This document shows positions 41,406 to 48,100 of a stretch of 64,000 nt of DNA, piece after piece; within the stretch, counting starts at the first letter, position 1; every line of letters begins with the position of its first letter. A model generated the notes under the pieces. The model did not search any database. It was not told the DNA's origin and was given only the letters and a program-made list of their open reading frames with translations. The DNA lies in contig CM022665.1 in NCBI GenBank assembly GCA_012295275.1, positions 15,353,476-15,417,475 on the forward strand, written 5' to 3'. Origin of the DNA: Chrysomallon squamiferum (Eukaryota > Mollusca > Gastropoda > Neomphalida > Peltospiridae). The position numbers and the translations under genes are program-made.

Positions 41406-41623
41406 ATTTTATTATTAATATTTTTTGGTCTAAATATATTTATTTATTTTGCATGTATAATTAATTAAAAAGGATTACATCTAATAACATGATTATTTTC
41501 TTTTGTCAGTTTCTGCTGTATGAAATCACTCAAGGAAATTCCGATTCTGCAAGAAAAATACTCACCAGATGTACAAACATTGGACAGAATATTCAGGGAT
41601 TTATAACCACAATATGCTCTTAA
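631..41623 (+). CDS. ZFC3H1: ZFC3H1 ortholog, 5'-partial, 30 coding exons
   Basis: In animals ZFC3H1 links the RNA helicase MTR4 and PABPN1 in the nucleus, retaining polyadenylated nuclear RNAs and feeding them to the exosome (PAXT). Thirty exons join in consistent phase to about 1,517 residues. Numbering from the first codon seen: DNYEEVEMD motif about 20-28; proline-rich about 100-175; acidic/serine patch about 270-280; coiled coils about 320-450 and 525-545; basic KKKKPK at about 464; zinc finger Cys721, Cys729, Cys734, His738; HAT-like helical repeats with recurrent Leu-Trp pairs from about 850 to the end. Human ZFC3H1 is about 1,990 residues, so the missing N-terminal part (about 500 residues) should lie left of the window. 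The ungapped alignment of the last repeats with the remembered human C terminus makes the family call firm. One exon carries an apparent single-base frameshift. Only the first exon boundary is uncertain. Confidence 0.95.
1138..1223 (+). CDS. ZFC3H1: ZFC3H1 exon 2
   Basis: Acceptor tattcag, donor gtgggt. Completes the split serine codon from exon 1 and encodes SLPFGNTTVCEEFQFDP and onwards, to residue 66. Ends in phase 0. Acidic, low similarity to known domains. Confidence 0.82.
1740..2186 (+). CDS. ZFC3H1: ZFC3H1 exon 3, proline-rich
   Basis: Residues 67-215. Acceptor attgcag, donor gtattt, 149 whole codons. Runs of PPPPLPEEPPPPPPLP type over the middle match the proline-rich part of human ZFC3H1. 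The end, DEAALLRAQLLKSIAEKRKH, matches the human EEMLLREELLKSLANKRA helix. The run of prolines also leaves shadow open frames in the other two forward frames. Confidence 0.93.
2230..2700. repeat. Degenerate tandem repeats in intron 3
   Basis: The phrase atctaaat followed by atattaatatttcc recurs near 2251, 2298, 2380, 2436, 2619 and 2670 at irregular spacing of about 50-80 bp, or multiples of it. Old, diverged local duplication. Confidence 0.55.
2837..2950 (+). CDS. ZFC3H1: ZFC3H1 exon 4
   Basis: Residues 216-253, acceptor gtttcag, donor gtaaag, 38 whole codons. Serine-, proline- and lysine-rich linker without a recognisable domain, probably disordered. Confidence 0.85.
3262..3440. repeat. 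Three diverged tandem copies in intron 4
   Basis: Copies of a unit of about 65-80 bp centred on atccatgaatatattaaa are visible near 3278, 3340 and 3420, each preceded by a ttgttttatttta-like stretch. Confidence 0.55.
3564..3723 (+). CDS. ZFC3H1: ZFC3H1 exon 5, contains apparent frameshift
   Basis: Acceptor ggtttcag, donor gtatga. The first part reads LPIHKPVVIPLHDSSSSSS followed by six Glu in one frame, like human LPKHKSVVVTLNDSDDS. The second part reads KPSASMLLGGLDSFLKAAR in the +1 frame, like human SVFGGLESMIKEARR. The switch falls at an A6 run at 3637-3642, where five A would keep one frame. The exon is 160 nt although both flanking junctions are phase 0. Residues 254-306 are counted with one base ignored. 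Confidence 0.82.
3739..4220. repeat. Diverged tandem duplication in intron 5
   Basis: Two copies start with tcaacttgtgac and a taagtaaa stretch (about 3740 and 4020). Both contain tattaatac and tatttctcatgt, and both end with ttagtaaagaaa and atattttaa (about 3945 and 4150). The copies are roughly 280 and 200 bp; the second has lost sequence. Confidence 0.6.
4305..4405 (+). CDS. ZFC3H1: ZFC3H1 exon 6
   Basis: Residues 307-340. Acceptor gttgcag, donor gttagc, leaving AG of an arginine codon. Glu/Gln/Lys-rich helix (EQLQAEEQKQKQIQEQE) that opens the coiled-coil region. Confidence 0.88.
4944..5118 (+). CDS. ZFC3H1: ZFC3H1 exon 7, coiled coil
   Basis: Residues 340-398. Acceptor ctcacag. Encodes heptad-like AEQKTEKLREQLVAAEKII, matching human AKITKLTEQLQATEKILNVNR. 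The donor gtaatt is the first of five in-frame copies of the same hexamer. Confidence 0.93.
5119..5148 (+). repeat. (GTAATT)5 hexamer repeat forming the exon 7 donor
   Basis: Five perfect gtaatt hexamers start exactly at the exon 7 splice donor. Each is a plausible 5' splice site, and the six-base period keeps the reading frame (Val-Ile per unit). Confidence 0.9.
5416..5456. repeat. Poly(A) tract of 41 bases
   Basis: Uninterrupted A homopolymer in the intron before exon 8. Nothing before it identifies a retroposed element. Confidence 0.9.
5534..5725 (+). CDS. ZFC3H1: ZFC3H1 exon 8, coiled coil
   Basis: Residues 399-462, 64 whole codons, acceptor ttcaaag, donor gtaaga. Helical ARIVQQRLLEKKQKFSDLKE followed by a basic, polar linker with FGPNYQPRM, close to human RFGPNKMMR. 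Confidence 0.92.
6174..6662 (+). CDS. ZFC3H1: ZFC3H1 exon 9, basic region and helix
   Basis: Residues 463-625, 163 whole codons, acceptor attgcag, donor gtattt. Opens with a basic PKKKKPK cluster (candidate nuclear localisation signal). Contains SAEFIAKEKLRLQNLEKQY, matching human SAELIAMEKRRLQKLEYEY, and PRRRSLIELNSSKKPN, matching RERRRSFLESNYFTKPN. Ends with a short leucine-rich helix. Confidence 0.95.
7053..7142 (+). CDS. ZFC3H1: ZFC3H1 exon 10
   Basis: Residues 626-655, 30 whole codons, acceptor tgtttag, donor gtaatg. Two cysteines in LHCPSSCYF; no domain recognised. Assigned from phase and position. Confidence 0.83.
7912..8021 (+). CDS. ZFC3H1: ZFC3H1 exon 11
   Basis: Residues 656-692, acceptor ttgttag, donor gtatgt, phase 2. 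Ends YSSPLLKFKAYR, matching human YHSPLLVFKSYR just before the zinc finger. Confidence 0.95.
9264..9395 (+). CDS. ZFC3H1: ZFC3H1 exon 12, zinc finger first part
   Basis: Acceptor tattcag, donor gtaaat, phase 2. FSPYFRTKANL matches human FSPYFRTKEKL. CRFDLQGRCNDEKC supplies the three cysteines (Cys721, Cys729, Cys734) of the ZFC3H1/Red1-type finger; the histidine is in the next exon. Confidence 0.97.
9352..9669 (+). other. ZFC3H1: ZFC3H1/Red1-type CCCH finger, split by an intron
   Basis: The C-x7-C-x4-C-x3-H finger is coded by the end of exon 12 and the start of exon 13. The intron at 9396-9651 falls in the glycine codon two residues before the histidine. This finger type also occurs in fission yeast Red1, the equivalent exosome adaptor. 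Confidence 0.93.
9652..9773 (+). CDS. ZFC3H1: ZFC3H1 exon 13, zinc finger end
   Basis: Acceptor ttttgcag, donor gtaagt, phase 1. GQHQRDY supplies His738, completing C-x7-C-x4-C-x3-H as in human (QWQHIQDY). Followed by a helix, AKEILEDLVSYCPQLVGI. Confidence 0.96.
10276..10377 (+). CDS. ZFC3H1: ZFC3H1 exon 14
   Basis: Acceptor attttcag, donor gtaagt, phase 1. YVDSLVAQHKGKISMDELCL matches human YVEKLFGVNKDRMSMDQMAV. Confidence 0.95.
10828..10944 (+). CDS. ZFC3H1: ZFC3H1 exon 15
   Basis: Acceptor catttcag, donor gtgaga, phase 1. RPYSMFYEARKFKPVL matches human TPPFTTYKDKRKWKPKF. Charged linker between the zinc finger and the repeat domain. Confidence 0.92.
11393..11567 (+). CDS. ZFC3H1: ZFC3H1 exon 16, first HAT repeat
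   Basis: Acceptor ttcacag, donor gtaagt, phase 2. EDIRYFGIDSSDVQTMETGL and LLENPQDVDMWLKLANRKL match human DDVRYF and VLENPSHVQLWLKLAYKYL. Start of the helical-repeat domain at about residue 885. Confidence 0.96.
12049..12235 (+). CDS. ZFC3H1: ZFC3H1 exon 17, HAT repeats
   Basis: Acceptor ttttcag, donor gtaaga, phase 0. LSVLARALEANKTSSDLWLR and LCQTALQCAPCYEIWW match human ALNVLARALENNKDNPEIW and MCETAVEYAPDYQSFW. Ends at residue 970, just before a 10.3-kb intron. Confidence 0.97.
16620..16690. repeat. Poly(T)/poly(A) fold-back
   Basis: A T-rich run of about 40 bases with CTCTC is followed directly by an A-rich run with GAAAAAAAAGAAAGAG, making an imperfect inverted repeat able to form a long A-U hairpin in the pre-mRNA. 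It yields spurious open frames on both strands. Confidence 0.65.
18024..18105. repeat. (CT)n microsatellite, 82 bp
   Basis: Perfect dinucleotide tract in the 10.3-kb intron. Confidence 0.98.
19190..19420. other. Complex block in long intron, possible regulatory element
   Basis: Unlike its surroundings, this block is free of simple repeats and higher in G+C. It carries TAATTAAT, CAGCTG, TTGACAG, TCACACCTG and CAGGTGG, i.e. homeodomain-, E-box-, TALE- and T-box-like words. Function is inferred only. Confidence 0.3.
22563..22748 (+). CDS. ZFC3H1: ZFC3H1 exon 18, HAT repeats
   Basis: Residues 971-1032, 62 whole codons, acceptor atttccag, donor gtgagt. YLEAAENFSAKDEICNNVI continues directly from exon 17 as in human FLHLESTFEEKDYVCERML, so no exon is missing from the large preceding intron. 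Confidence 0.96.
23084..23105. repeat. (GT)11
   Basis: Short dinucleotide tract in the intron after exon 18. Confidence 0.95.
23958..23981. repeat. Poly(T)24
   Basis: Homopolymer in the intron after exon 18. Confidence 0.95.
24365..24690. repeat. Degenerate tandem repeat, tttaatgttctg motif
   Basis: The motif cttttaatgttctgt or a close variant recurs near 24372, 24428, 24529, 24607 and 24659, with spacings of about 52-101 bp. Confidence 0.5.
25811..25920. repeat. (TCTA)n/(ATCC)n compound microsatellite
   Basis: Imperfect TCTA/TCTG units followed by about eleven ATCC units. Confidence 0.95.
28122..28301 (+). CDS. ZFC3H1: ZFC3H1 exon 19
   Basis: Residues 1033-1092, 60 whole codons, acceptor atttacag, donor gtattt. 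LLWLSYINLLEFHQLPGQLY and DPANQNPGKIM match human LAWLAYIHLIEFNILPSKFY and DPSNDNPSRIV, one of the best-conserved stretches. Confidence 0.97.
28302..29159 (+). other. Intron between exons 19 and 20
   Basis: A T-rich start at the donor and imperfect ATT/TTTG tracts before the acceptor (about 29020-29155). Nothing else recognised. Confidence 0.85.
29160..29341 (+). CDS. ZFC3H1: ZFC3H1 exon 20
   Basis: Acceptor tttgcag, donor gtaagc, phase 2. LLLPWDSKTTMNTRVDTLVE matches the human FVMPWQAVQDVKTNPDMLL block; then CLYENLVHLLKSQSRW matches CLPLYTNMIALHQLLERYE. Confidence 0.96.
29862..29938. repeat. (TATG)n(CA)n compound repeat
   Basis: About eight TATG units, a palindromic GCATATATGC junction, then about 12 CA units. 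Confidence 0.95.
30041..30075. repeat. (AAAT)n
   Basis: Tetranucleotide tract of about eight units. Confidence 0.95.
30350..31340. other. Homeobox-site-rich complex block, possible enhancer
   Basis: Apart from the T runs at 30.6 and 30.85 kb, the sequence is of high complexity and carries repeated TAATTAAT, CAATTAATGAG, TTAATTAATAATGCTGATTAA and CTAATCAGTGATT words. This could be a conserved noncoding element hosted in the intron. Inference only. Confidence 0.3.
33033..33153 (+). CDS. ZFC3H1: ZFC3H1 exon 21, HAT repeat
   Basis: Acceptor ttttccag, donor gtatgt, phase 0. RWEEAYDACRRILKLSPSAV and DMWLTTANLYASCGDVEGAR form a clear helical repeat, like human RYEAAMELCKSLLESCP. Confidence 0.95.
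33154..34426 (+). other. Intron between exons 21 and 22
   Basis: ATT/GTT-type triplet-rich start (33.17-33.30 kb), a complex stretch at 33.3-34.1 kb, and TTTA tracts near 34.15 kb. No gene recognised. Confidence 0.8.
34427..34504 (+). CDS. ZFC3H1: ZFC3H1 exon 22
   Basis: Residues 1194-1219, 26 whole codons, acceptor tttcag, donor gtagat. VFSEAVMANPFSAKLNFFQS matches human VWLTAFEKNPQNAEVFYHM. Confidence 0.94.
34505..35789 (+). other. Introns flanking exon 23
   Basis: 34505-35064 shows nothing notable. 35172-35789 has GTATGTGG/GTGT-rich sequence near 35.39-35.49 kb and an ATT tract near 35.73 kb. Confidence 0.8.
35065..35171 (+). CDS. ZFC3H1: ZFC3H1 exon 23, NAGNAG acceptor
   Basis: Donor gtaagt, phase 2. 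GGVDRALEILEQFVISHFE matches human GDNLLPFLRKFIASFFKPGFE. The acceptor is a tandem acagcag: splicing after 35064 adds a glutamine, splicing after 35067 omits it. Confidence 0.94.
35790..35897 (+). CDS. ZFC3H1: ZFC3H1 exon 24
   Basis: Acceptor ttttgcag, donor gtaagg, phase 2. QKVYHWMSLC matches human QVPYLWLIYC across the junction to exon 25. The middle is less conserved. Confidence 0.9.
35967..36023. repeat. (ATT)n
   Basis: Nearly perfect triplet tract of about 19 units. Confidence 0.95.
36170..36600. other. CpG-bearing complex block inside intron
   Basis: This block is free of simple repeats and has at least eight CpGs between about 36330 and 36545, in a gene body where CpG is otherwise rare. 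It could be a young insertion or a constrained regulatory element. The minus strand is open for 66 codons at 36268-36468 without recognisable similarity. Confidence 0.4.
36811..36870. repeat. (GAGT)n
   Basis: About 14 tetranucleotide units with one GAGC variant. Confidence 0.97.
37360..37700. repeat. Three diverged ~115-bp tandem copies
   Basis: Copies begin near 37366, 37478 and 37600 with an atgtttattac-like stretch, then a gctgtatacataggt-like stretch, followed by ctgattaaac-like sequence. Spacing is about 112 and 121 bp. Confidence 0.6.
37932..38036 (+). CDS. ZFC3H1: ZFC3H1 exon 25
   Basis: Acceptor tgttacag, donor gtatgt, phase 2. IKTAEESFETSLSSTMSAED then KTLWINY matches human IKETVEAYEAALGVAMRCD and QKIWMDY. 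Confidence 0.95.
38037..38705 (+). other. Intron between exons 25 and 26
   Basis: TTTA tracts at 38.52-38.58 and 38.65-38.70 kb run into the acceptor. Nothing else recognised. Confidence 0.85.
38706..38963 (+). CDS. ZFC3H1: ZFC3H1 exon 26
   Basis: Residues about 1326-1412. Acceptor tgtttcag, donor gttaag, phase 2. IPFSSEDYWFDYSYVNEMV matches human IPFSSADYWSNYEFHNRVI. LESFLEMMPLNMDLLL matches LERFCSVMPANSGLAL. Confidence 0.97.
38964..39711 (+). other. Intron between exons 26 and 27
   Basis: Contains a GT/CA palindromic microsatellite and an unused-looking acceptor at 39500, described under findings. Confidence 0.85.
39202..39255. repeat. (GT)n(AC)n palindromic microsatellite
   Basis: About six GT units followed directly by about 20 AC units; the junction is self-complementary. 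Confidence 0.95.
39712..39813 (+). CDS. ZFC3H1: ZFC3H1 exon 27
   Basis: Acceptor gtgttcag, donor gtgagt, phase 2. CLKEAMKNGEFLRGRSLCN and VPNLLLWKV align without gaps to the human LLQHEWEESNVQIL...TCLATWKI segment when joined straight to exon 26. Confidence 0.95.
40061..40100 (+). CDS. ZFC3H1: ZFC3H1 exon 28 (40 nt)
   Basis: Small exon, acceptor atttcag, donor gttagt. Encodes ITSLSQKEGTCSE and restores phase 0 between exons 27 and 29. Confidence 0.88.
40674..40736 (+). CDS. ZFC3H1: ZFC3H1 exon 29
   Basis: Residues 1460-1480, acceptor gatttcag after a long pyrimidine tract, donor gtaatg. FYLRAVRALPYAITLWKD matches human LYQRALQKLPLCASLWKD. Confidence 0.96.
40899..40940. repeat. Poly(T)42
   Basis: Uninterrupted T homopolymer in the intron after exon 29. 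Confidence 0.95.
41353..41402. repeat. (CT)25
   Basis: Perfect dinucleotide tract in the last intron. Confidence 0.97.
41510..41623 (+). CDS. ZFC3H1: ZFC3H1 last coding exon with TAA
   Basis: Acceptor ttgtcag. FLLYEITQGNSDSARKILTR then CTNIGQNIQGFIT matches human LLFEASEGGKTDNLRKLVSKCQEIGVSLNE. Stop TAA at 41621-41623. The protein ends some ten residues earlier than the human one. Confidence 0.96.
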   Translation, partial: FLLYEITQGNSDSARKILTRCTNIGQNIQGFITTICS

Positions 41624-41695
41624 TTCTGTTTTAAATTAATTACATTCTTTATTGATAAGTAAAGATAACCATTAGATTAGATTAAATCCAGTTTA

Positions 41696-41701
41696 AATAA
41701 A
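41696..41701 (+). promoter_or_regulatory. Candidate poly(A) signal for ZFC3H1
   Basis: First AATAAA after the stop, 73 nt downstream. In DNA this AT-rich the hexamer also recurs by chance (for instance near 43.6 kb), so the real 3' end is unproven. Confidence 0.35.
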
Positions 41702-43936
41702 TGATAGAATTTAACAGAGGTTATAACCAAATGTTTTCATTTTATTATAAAAGATCTTTAAACCAGTGTAATGTTTATTGAAAATTTTAAAAATATGTGT
41801 ATAATTATAAGAAATTAAAAAAAATTTGGTATGTTAATTCTCAATGTTGTTTATGTCCAGTTATAATCTACAGATATAAATGTTTGTCCAGTTAATAATT
41901 ATAAATAATTATTAATGCTGATATGTAAATATATACATTATTTGTAAATGGATATGCAAATGACAACAAATATGTAAAGAACATTTATGTCCATTTAATA
42001 TGCAAAGATAGTTTTTTTTTCAAGGTCGTATATTTGTTGTTGGTTACAATATGTAGTAGTTACAGGTTGTAAATAGAGATAATGACGATTTGACTTTCTG
42101 GTTTATAAAAGTTCATGATGAAGAAAACAGTGCATTTGATAAAAAGAAAAGAAGAAGAAGATGATGAAGAAGAAAATGTGAACCATTGCACGTTTCAACT
42201 GTACACACAGACTGATGAACCATATTTTCAGATAACTGGTATCTTGACCAGTTATTCATGCCACATATCACATCTAAGTTTTTTTAAACAAGCCTGTGCC
42301 TTGCTCAATCTGCCACTCTGTATCCATGGTAACTGAACTCAATGGAACAGCAGAGAATCATTTGTTGGAGAGAAATTTAAAAACAAAAAACTAATAAAAA
42401 AATAAAAAGCCCAGCAGTAACACAGTGAGTATGTCATACCCTGAACATGGTTTCTAAGTGTACTATAATTGTTTTCATTATGTCATCTAATAGATGATGT
42501 TTTCTGTTCTGGAGTATTGTTAAACCTTTGTTCAATGTAGATATTCTAGTACAAAACAAAGGAAAATACTTTCAAAACAGTCAGTTATTAACATGTGTAT
42601 GAAAACATTGTTTTTTGTTTTGTTTTTCCAATCTTAATTTGTGATTTAGGGTTTTCATAAATGTAGTTTAAATGTTTATTAGAATTGTCTGTTGTTAATA
42701 ATTATTGGTATTATTAACTTTGTTTTTAATTTTAAATTAGATTGAGAAAAAAAAAATCAAAACCATGTTCAGGAAGTTTTTGTTTTGTTTTGTTTTGCAT
42801 GTGATGTTTAGTAGAAATAGTTTGTTGATTGTGTTGTGTGTGTCTCATGTTTAATGTTAGTTTTTAACTGTTACTTGTACATTTTTTTCTCTCAAAATCA
42901 TTTCACATTTTTGATACATTCAATATGATTAATGTTTAATTTATAACAACATTTTTTTTTTTCTTTTTTTTTTTTTGTGTTTTTTGAAATTACTATTGTA
43001 TTCAATCTATTTAATTCTTTGAGTTGAACTTCAGAAGTTTAGATTCAAATCAATCTTTGAGATGTATGAAGTGGATCTCGGAAGTCCACAGACTGGGAGA
43101 TCTGTTATATAATTGTTGATCCATGGATTTATAATGTCTCCCCCCCCCCCCAAACAAAAAGTGCCAAAGTCTGCAACTGTTGCTTATTCATTGGAACTGT
43201 TTTGTAATTTGTCCAAGACGTAAAGTGGATCAGAACTGACATGAAACTGGTGCTGAGAGCATGCACCATAGAAACTTTGTCATTTCATGGCCTGGTGCTC
43301 ATATTATGTGTTTGCAAAACATTTTAATATTATTATTTTGTTAAATTTAACCTAAATTTACTTAAGTAGATTAGACTTATGATACATAAAATGGCTGGGG
43401 GGTTTTTGTGGTGTTTTTTTTTTTTTTTGTCTTAATATTTATTATTATTAATATTTTATCTGTTGTTGTTGGTTTTTCTTGCATAAATTTTAATGTGCAG
43501 AATATGTCACATAATAGAGTTCATTTATAATATTTAAAAATCTGAAAAGAATTAAAATATAAACAATAGAGTAGATTACTTGAATTGTTGGAATATGTAT
43601 TGCCTAACTGAAAATGTATTTAAATAAAATATTAATTACATGTTATTTTGGTACTGTAAATGATTAATTTATTAATTTATTTTCATATTACTAATATTAT
43701 ATTACTTTTAATAAATAATAACATTTAAAAATTTAAACTTTGCCATTAACTTTAATTTGAAGTTGTTCAAAGTATTTTTAAATGCTGCTAATATTTTAAT
43801 ATTTATTAAATTCATGTAACAATTGATTAAGAAATTATATATTTATCATATATTTATCAATCAGTGTTCTTGGTTCAAAAATAATTTCCTTTTCTCTAAA
43901 TTTTAATAATACAAATATTTTTAAATTTATTAAATT

Positions 43937-43946
43937 GTTATTGTTG

Positions 43947-43990
<44 letters not shown>
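43937..43990. repeat. (TTA)n
   Basis: TTG/TTA triplet tract of about 18 units. Confidence 0.95.
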
Positions 43991-45111
43991 GCCATTGGTA
44001 TTATTATTAATAGAAAAAGACCTCTAAATATAATTCTGACAACATAAAATGACTTGCCAAGCTTATGGATAATACAAATGTTATAATATTGGTTTTCTTA
44101 ATTATTACCAATAATTTAAAATCAGTTTTCTTGTTTCATGTTTGTTCTGTTAAAATACATTCTCGTTTGTTTTGTTTCTTCATTATTAAAAAGTCATTTT
44201 CAGTGTGATGTGATAATAATAATTATTAAAAATAACAATGAATTTCAAGATAAATATATTAAATTACATTTATTTCTAAAGTTGTATGACAAAAAAAGGT
44301 TTTTCAGTCTAATAAAATTAAATTATATGAATACAAAGTTAACATTTGTATTTTTTTTTTTTTTTTTTTAAGTTTTTAAAGTTGAAGTTTAATCACATGT
44401 TCCTGGTAAAATAATTTTTCTAATTTTAAATAATTTTGTTGCTCTAATAATATATAATTGGATATAAATTAAAACATCTATTGCCATTTATACTTTTACT
44501 GTTTCTTTTCATCACAGTTTTTTGTTTCTCCTTTTTCTTTTTCTTTTTCTTCTTTTTTAATAATTTCATAATTCCAAAACATTTAGTGTTGATTATATTT
44601 AATGAATTCTTGTTAAATATTAGTGACATCTATTGAACCATTTTTTTTTTAAACATTTTTAACTTTGTTTTACTAATTTATACACTTTGAAGAATTTATC
44701 ATTCTTATTTTATTATTATTTTTATTTTTTTTATTATTTTTTTTAAACTATTACAGTTTTGTGTACTGTTGCTTCATTACATATCATTATACAAAATAAA
44801 AAGAATATTAAAAAATAATAATTGGTTTTGTTTTGTTTTGTTTGTTTGTTTTTTGTATATATATTCTTAGTCATACATCGACTAGTTTGTTGTTGTTGGG
44901 TTTTTTTAGTACCTCTTTGTAGTTTTTCATCATTTCCAATTAGAATACAAAACTGATTAATAATAATAAAACAAATAATAAAAATAAAGCCTGAATAAAG
45001 AATTACAGAACAGGACACACTATATAGCTCTTAAACTTCCAAGATCAAATGAATTTTGTTATAAAGAAAAAAAATAAACGTGATTCTGTAAAAACTAGCA
45101 CCCACCCCCCC

Positions 45112-45137
45112 AAAAAAAAAAAAAAAAAAAAAAAAAA
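45112..45137. repeat. Poly(A)26
   Basis: Homopolymer following a C-rich stretch. Confidence 0.95.
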
Positions 45138-45399
45138 TGAATTGATAAACTGAAAAGATAATTAAAGTAAAATAAAAACAATCATAACTATAATTATCTT
45201 AAGAAGAAGTAATACAATTGTTGATATTTTGTATGTAATTGGATTGGATATGTAATTATTTCAAAATGCTTAAAAATTTAAGAGGATATAATTTGCATGG
45301 CCTATTTACTGCAATGACACAAATATAATCCTTGAATGCTTTTTGTTTTAACAAATTGCCTCAACCTTGGAGACAGAAGTCTTAGACTTGTAAGAATAT

Positions 45400-47580
45400 C
45401 ATTTGGATGACACGAAAGGTCTACTGAAGGCGCCAGAATCGAGACACGACCCATATAACTTTATGCATTAAAATCATAAACTTTACCATTAGCTAAAAAG
45501 AAAGAAATATTTCTTTACACTTTAAAAAAAGTTTAATAATATCGTTTATAAAGTGTTCCATTTTTTTTCATTACTACTGAAAGTGAAAAGAAGCCAAAAC
45601 ACTCATTGATTAGCAACTGAGGGAGCTCTGATAAGCAATCGACTCTTCATTTAATAGACTGAAAGGAGAGAAAGGTCCGGAAAATGAGAAATCCAGATTT
45701 TGCTAAGGGTGTTAGAAACAGCACAAATATTAACAGTATAGAATAATGTACAGAACTAAATTTATTTTAAATTCACAGTTTATTACTTAACCCTGATGGG
45801 CAACAGACTTGAGTTTGTTTTTCCGTGATCTTATAATGGTGCAGTTGTCAACAAACAAACACACACAGACATACTAATTAATTAATTAATTAAATAATAA
45901 TAATAAAAAAAAAACAATGTTGTATGTCTAGGGAATCCTAATATAAAACACTGTGCACAGCATGAATGCACATGTGACCATTATAAATAAACAGACTGGC
46001 ATGATCGAGGAAACATTTTTCGGACGCTACACTGTCTACTGGTACCATACTTGATGCCATATTGGAACGGGAAATACCGTAGTAAACATCAGACAAGCTC
46101 TCAAAATCATAGAGGTACGAGTTTTTGGTGTTAGTTGAAGGTAGATCAGTGGTACTGTAACAATATTTTTGTTAAACAGCGCTAAATCGACTGAAACATC
46201 TATTTTTCATTTTTCATTTTTATTTTTATATACTAGCATGCAAAAAGAAGAAAACACAAACCCCTAAAACAGGGAAATTAGAGAAACTGAGACTTCTGAA
46301 TGTTATGAAAACATTAGAATATGATGGGCCGAATTTGCAGTCTTTGTTGGTCCTACATACAATACAAAAATACATGTTTAAGAAAACAGAATAGAACTGG
46401 CACTTCTTGTCGGATAAGCGTGCAGTTATTTGAAACAGTTTCATATAGACAGAAAAACGTTAATTGTGGCTTGAATAGAAGGTGAATGGAATGTTCCATC
46501 GTTATAATTGGGTATAAGAAAAATCTAACTTGGATTAATATTCACAAAAGGTAACAGTCCCAAAAAGTTAACGTGGGTTTCGTTTTCTTTTAATCCTTTT
46601 TTAAATTTGCTCTCTTTATTTATATTTATTTATTTGTCTGTTTTAAATAAATAAAATAATAAAATAAAATAATTATAAATTAAAAATTAATAAAAATTAT
46701 TAATAATTCGTGAGTTTAATTTTGTATAAATGAAGAACGTGAGTATAAGGAAGACAAATTAAGATCTGACCACGCCACTCCACAACATTAGGAACAAACC
46801 CAGTTTATCTTAATATGTATCCACGTCGCTAATATGTCTAAAACTAACGAGTCTGTTTCATATTATCAAGGCAGTTTACTTCGTAAGTTCCCAGTAGCAA
46901 TTTAAAAAACAGCATTTGATAAAGCAACGATCTAATACTGAATAAAATGTTAATTAATAAGAATTTTTCTTTTAATTTCTTTGACATAAAAACTGTAATT
47001 TTTAAAAATTATTATTAGTAGTAGTAGTAGTATTATATATATTTATTTATTTATTTAGCTTATGTTTTTTAATTTTAGAGTACATAGATTATTTTACGTT
47101 TATAATAGGCTGTCATAACAATTTTCAATATTTTCTTTGCTCTTGAAAAGCTATTTGAAATTAATAACCATTAACATAAAACATATTAAGTGTCAAAAAA
47201 AAAAAAAAAAAAAACCAACAGAAAAGAATAATATTTAAATTAAAACAGATTGCATAGAAGAACAAAAAGAAATGGAAACCTTTATACACATAATTCCAAA
47301 ATAATTGCAGAAATACTTTATTTATGAATCACTCTTTGAACACAGGCAATCACTATTTTATTTTCCCATTTCAAAAATAGACACTGTATTATATTTTTTT
47401 TTTGTTTTTTTTTTTTGTTGTTATGGAACAGAGCTACTCTATAAATTATTGTTGTTGTTTTTTTACATTATTTTATTCATTTAAGCTCATTTGTTGTTGT
47501 TCGAAAAAAAAAGATTTTAACATATATGTTTAATAAACCGATTATATATATTAACATTTTATCTTGAAGTAATTTAACAA
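45400..47580. other. Intergenic, CpG-normal
   Basis: CpG becomes clearly commoner from about 45.4 kb (about twenty in the first 1.1 kb). Contains AAAT, TAG and poly(A) tracts; 45.4-46.5 kb is relatively complex. No supported gene. Confidence 0.7.
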
Positions 47581-47679
47581 ATTGCCCGCATGGGTTAAAT
47601 TAATGGGTTAGATTAAATCATCTAGTTGTACTGGTTAAGTTATTTTTACGCAGTGGCTCAATTTAACGATCAGTTACGT

Positions 47680-48100
47680 GTATTTTCACCAGTTAAATTC
47701 ATAACAAGTAGGTGTACCTTCACTGGTAAAATTAACAACAATCCTTGTGTTAAAATAACAGTCATTTAGTTGTTTCTTCAATGGATATATTAACAGTCAT
47801 TTAGTTGCATCTTCACTAGTTAAATTGATAGGCAGTTAATTTTAACACATGAAGATACAACTAACTGACTGTTAAATGAAGATACAACTGACTGTTAATT
47901 TAACTAGTGAAGATAAACTAACAGTAATTTAGTTGTATCTTCACTAGTTAATATAGCTGTCATTTAGTTGTATCTTCACTAGTTAAATTAACAGTCAGTT
48001 GTATCATCACTTAACAGTCAGTCAGTTGTATCTTCACGTGTTAAATTAACAATCAGTTGTACCGTAACTGGTTACATTAATATTCAGTTAGCTGTAGCTG
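47680..48100. repeat. Diverged 35-bp monomers with an inverted segment
   Basis: Monomers of the form ttagttgtatcttcactagt plus taaattaacagtca repeat, for example at 47766 and 47801, exactly 35 bp apart. Between about 47838 and 47916 the same motif runs on the opposite strand (gaagatacaactaactgac, ttaactagtgaagat), then the direct orientation resumes. Copies are clearly more diverged than in the adjoining array. Confidence 0.85.

Larger units (their letters stand above)
40101..41509 (+). other. Introns flanking exon 29
   Basis: 40101-40673 is AT-rich and holds nothing else recognised. 40737-41509 has a T42 run (40899-40940) and a (CT)25 tract (41353-41402), about 110 bases before the last acceptor. 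Confidence 0.85.
41624..45400. other. 3' UTR and/or downstream AT-rich DNA, CpG-poor
   Basis: No coding region recognised. CpG is about as scarce as in the gene body (I count roughly eight in 3.7 kb), so transcription may extend through here. Short open frames, such as a Lys/Glu-rich one at 42115-42336, have no similarity. Confidence 0.6.

Noticed and set aside
42115-42336. Lys/Glu-rich short frame after the ZFC3H1 stop
   Set aside because: It opens in purine-rich DNA, lacks an acceptor or homology, and is downstream of an unambiguous conserved C terminus.
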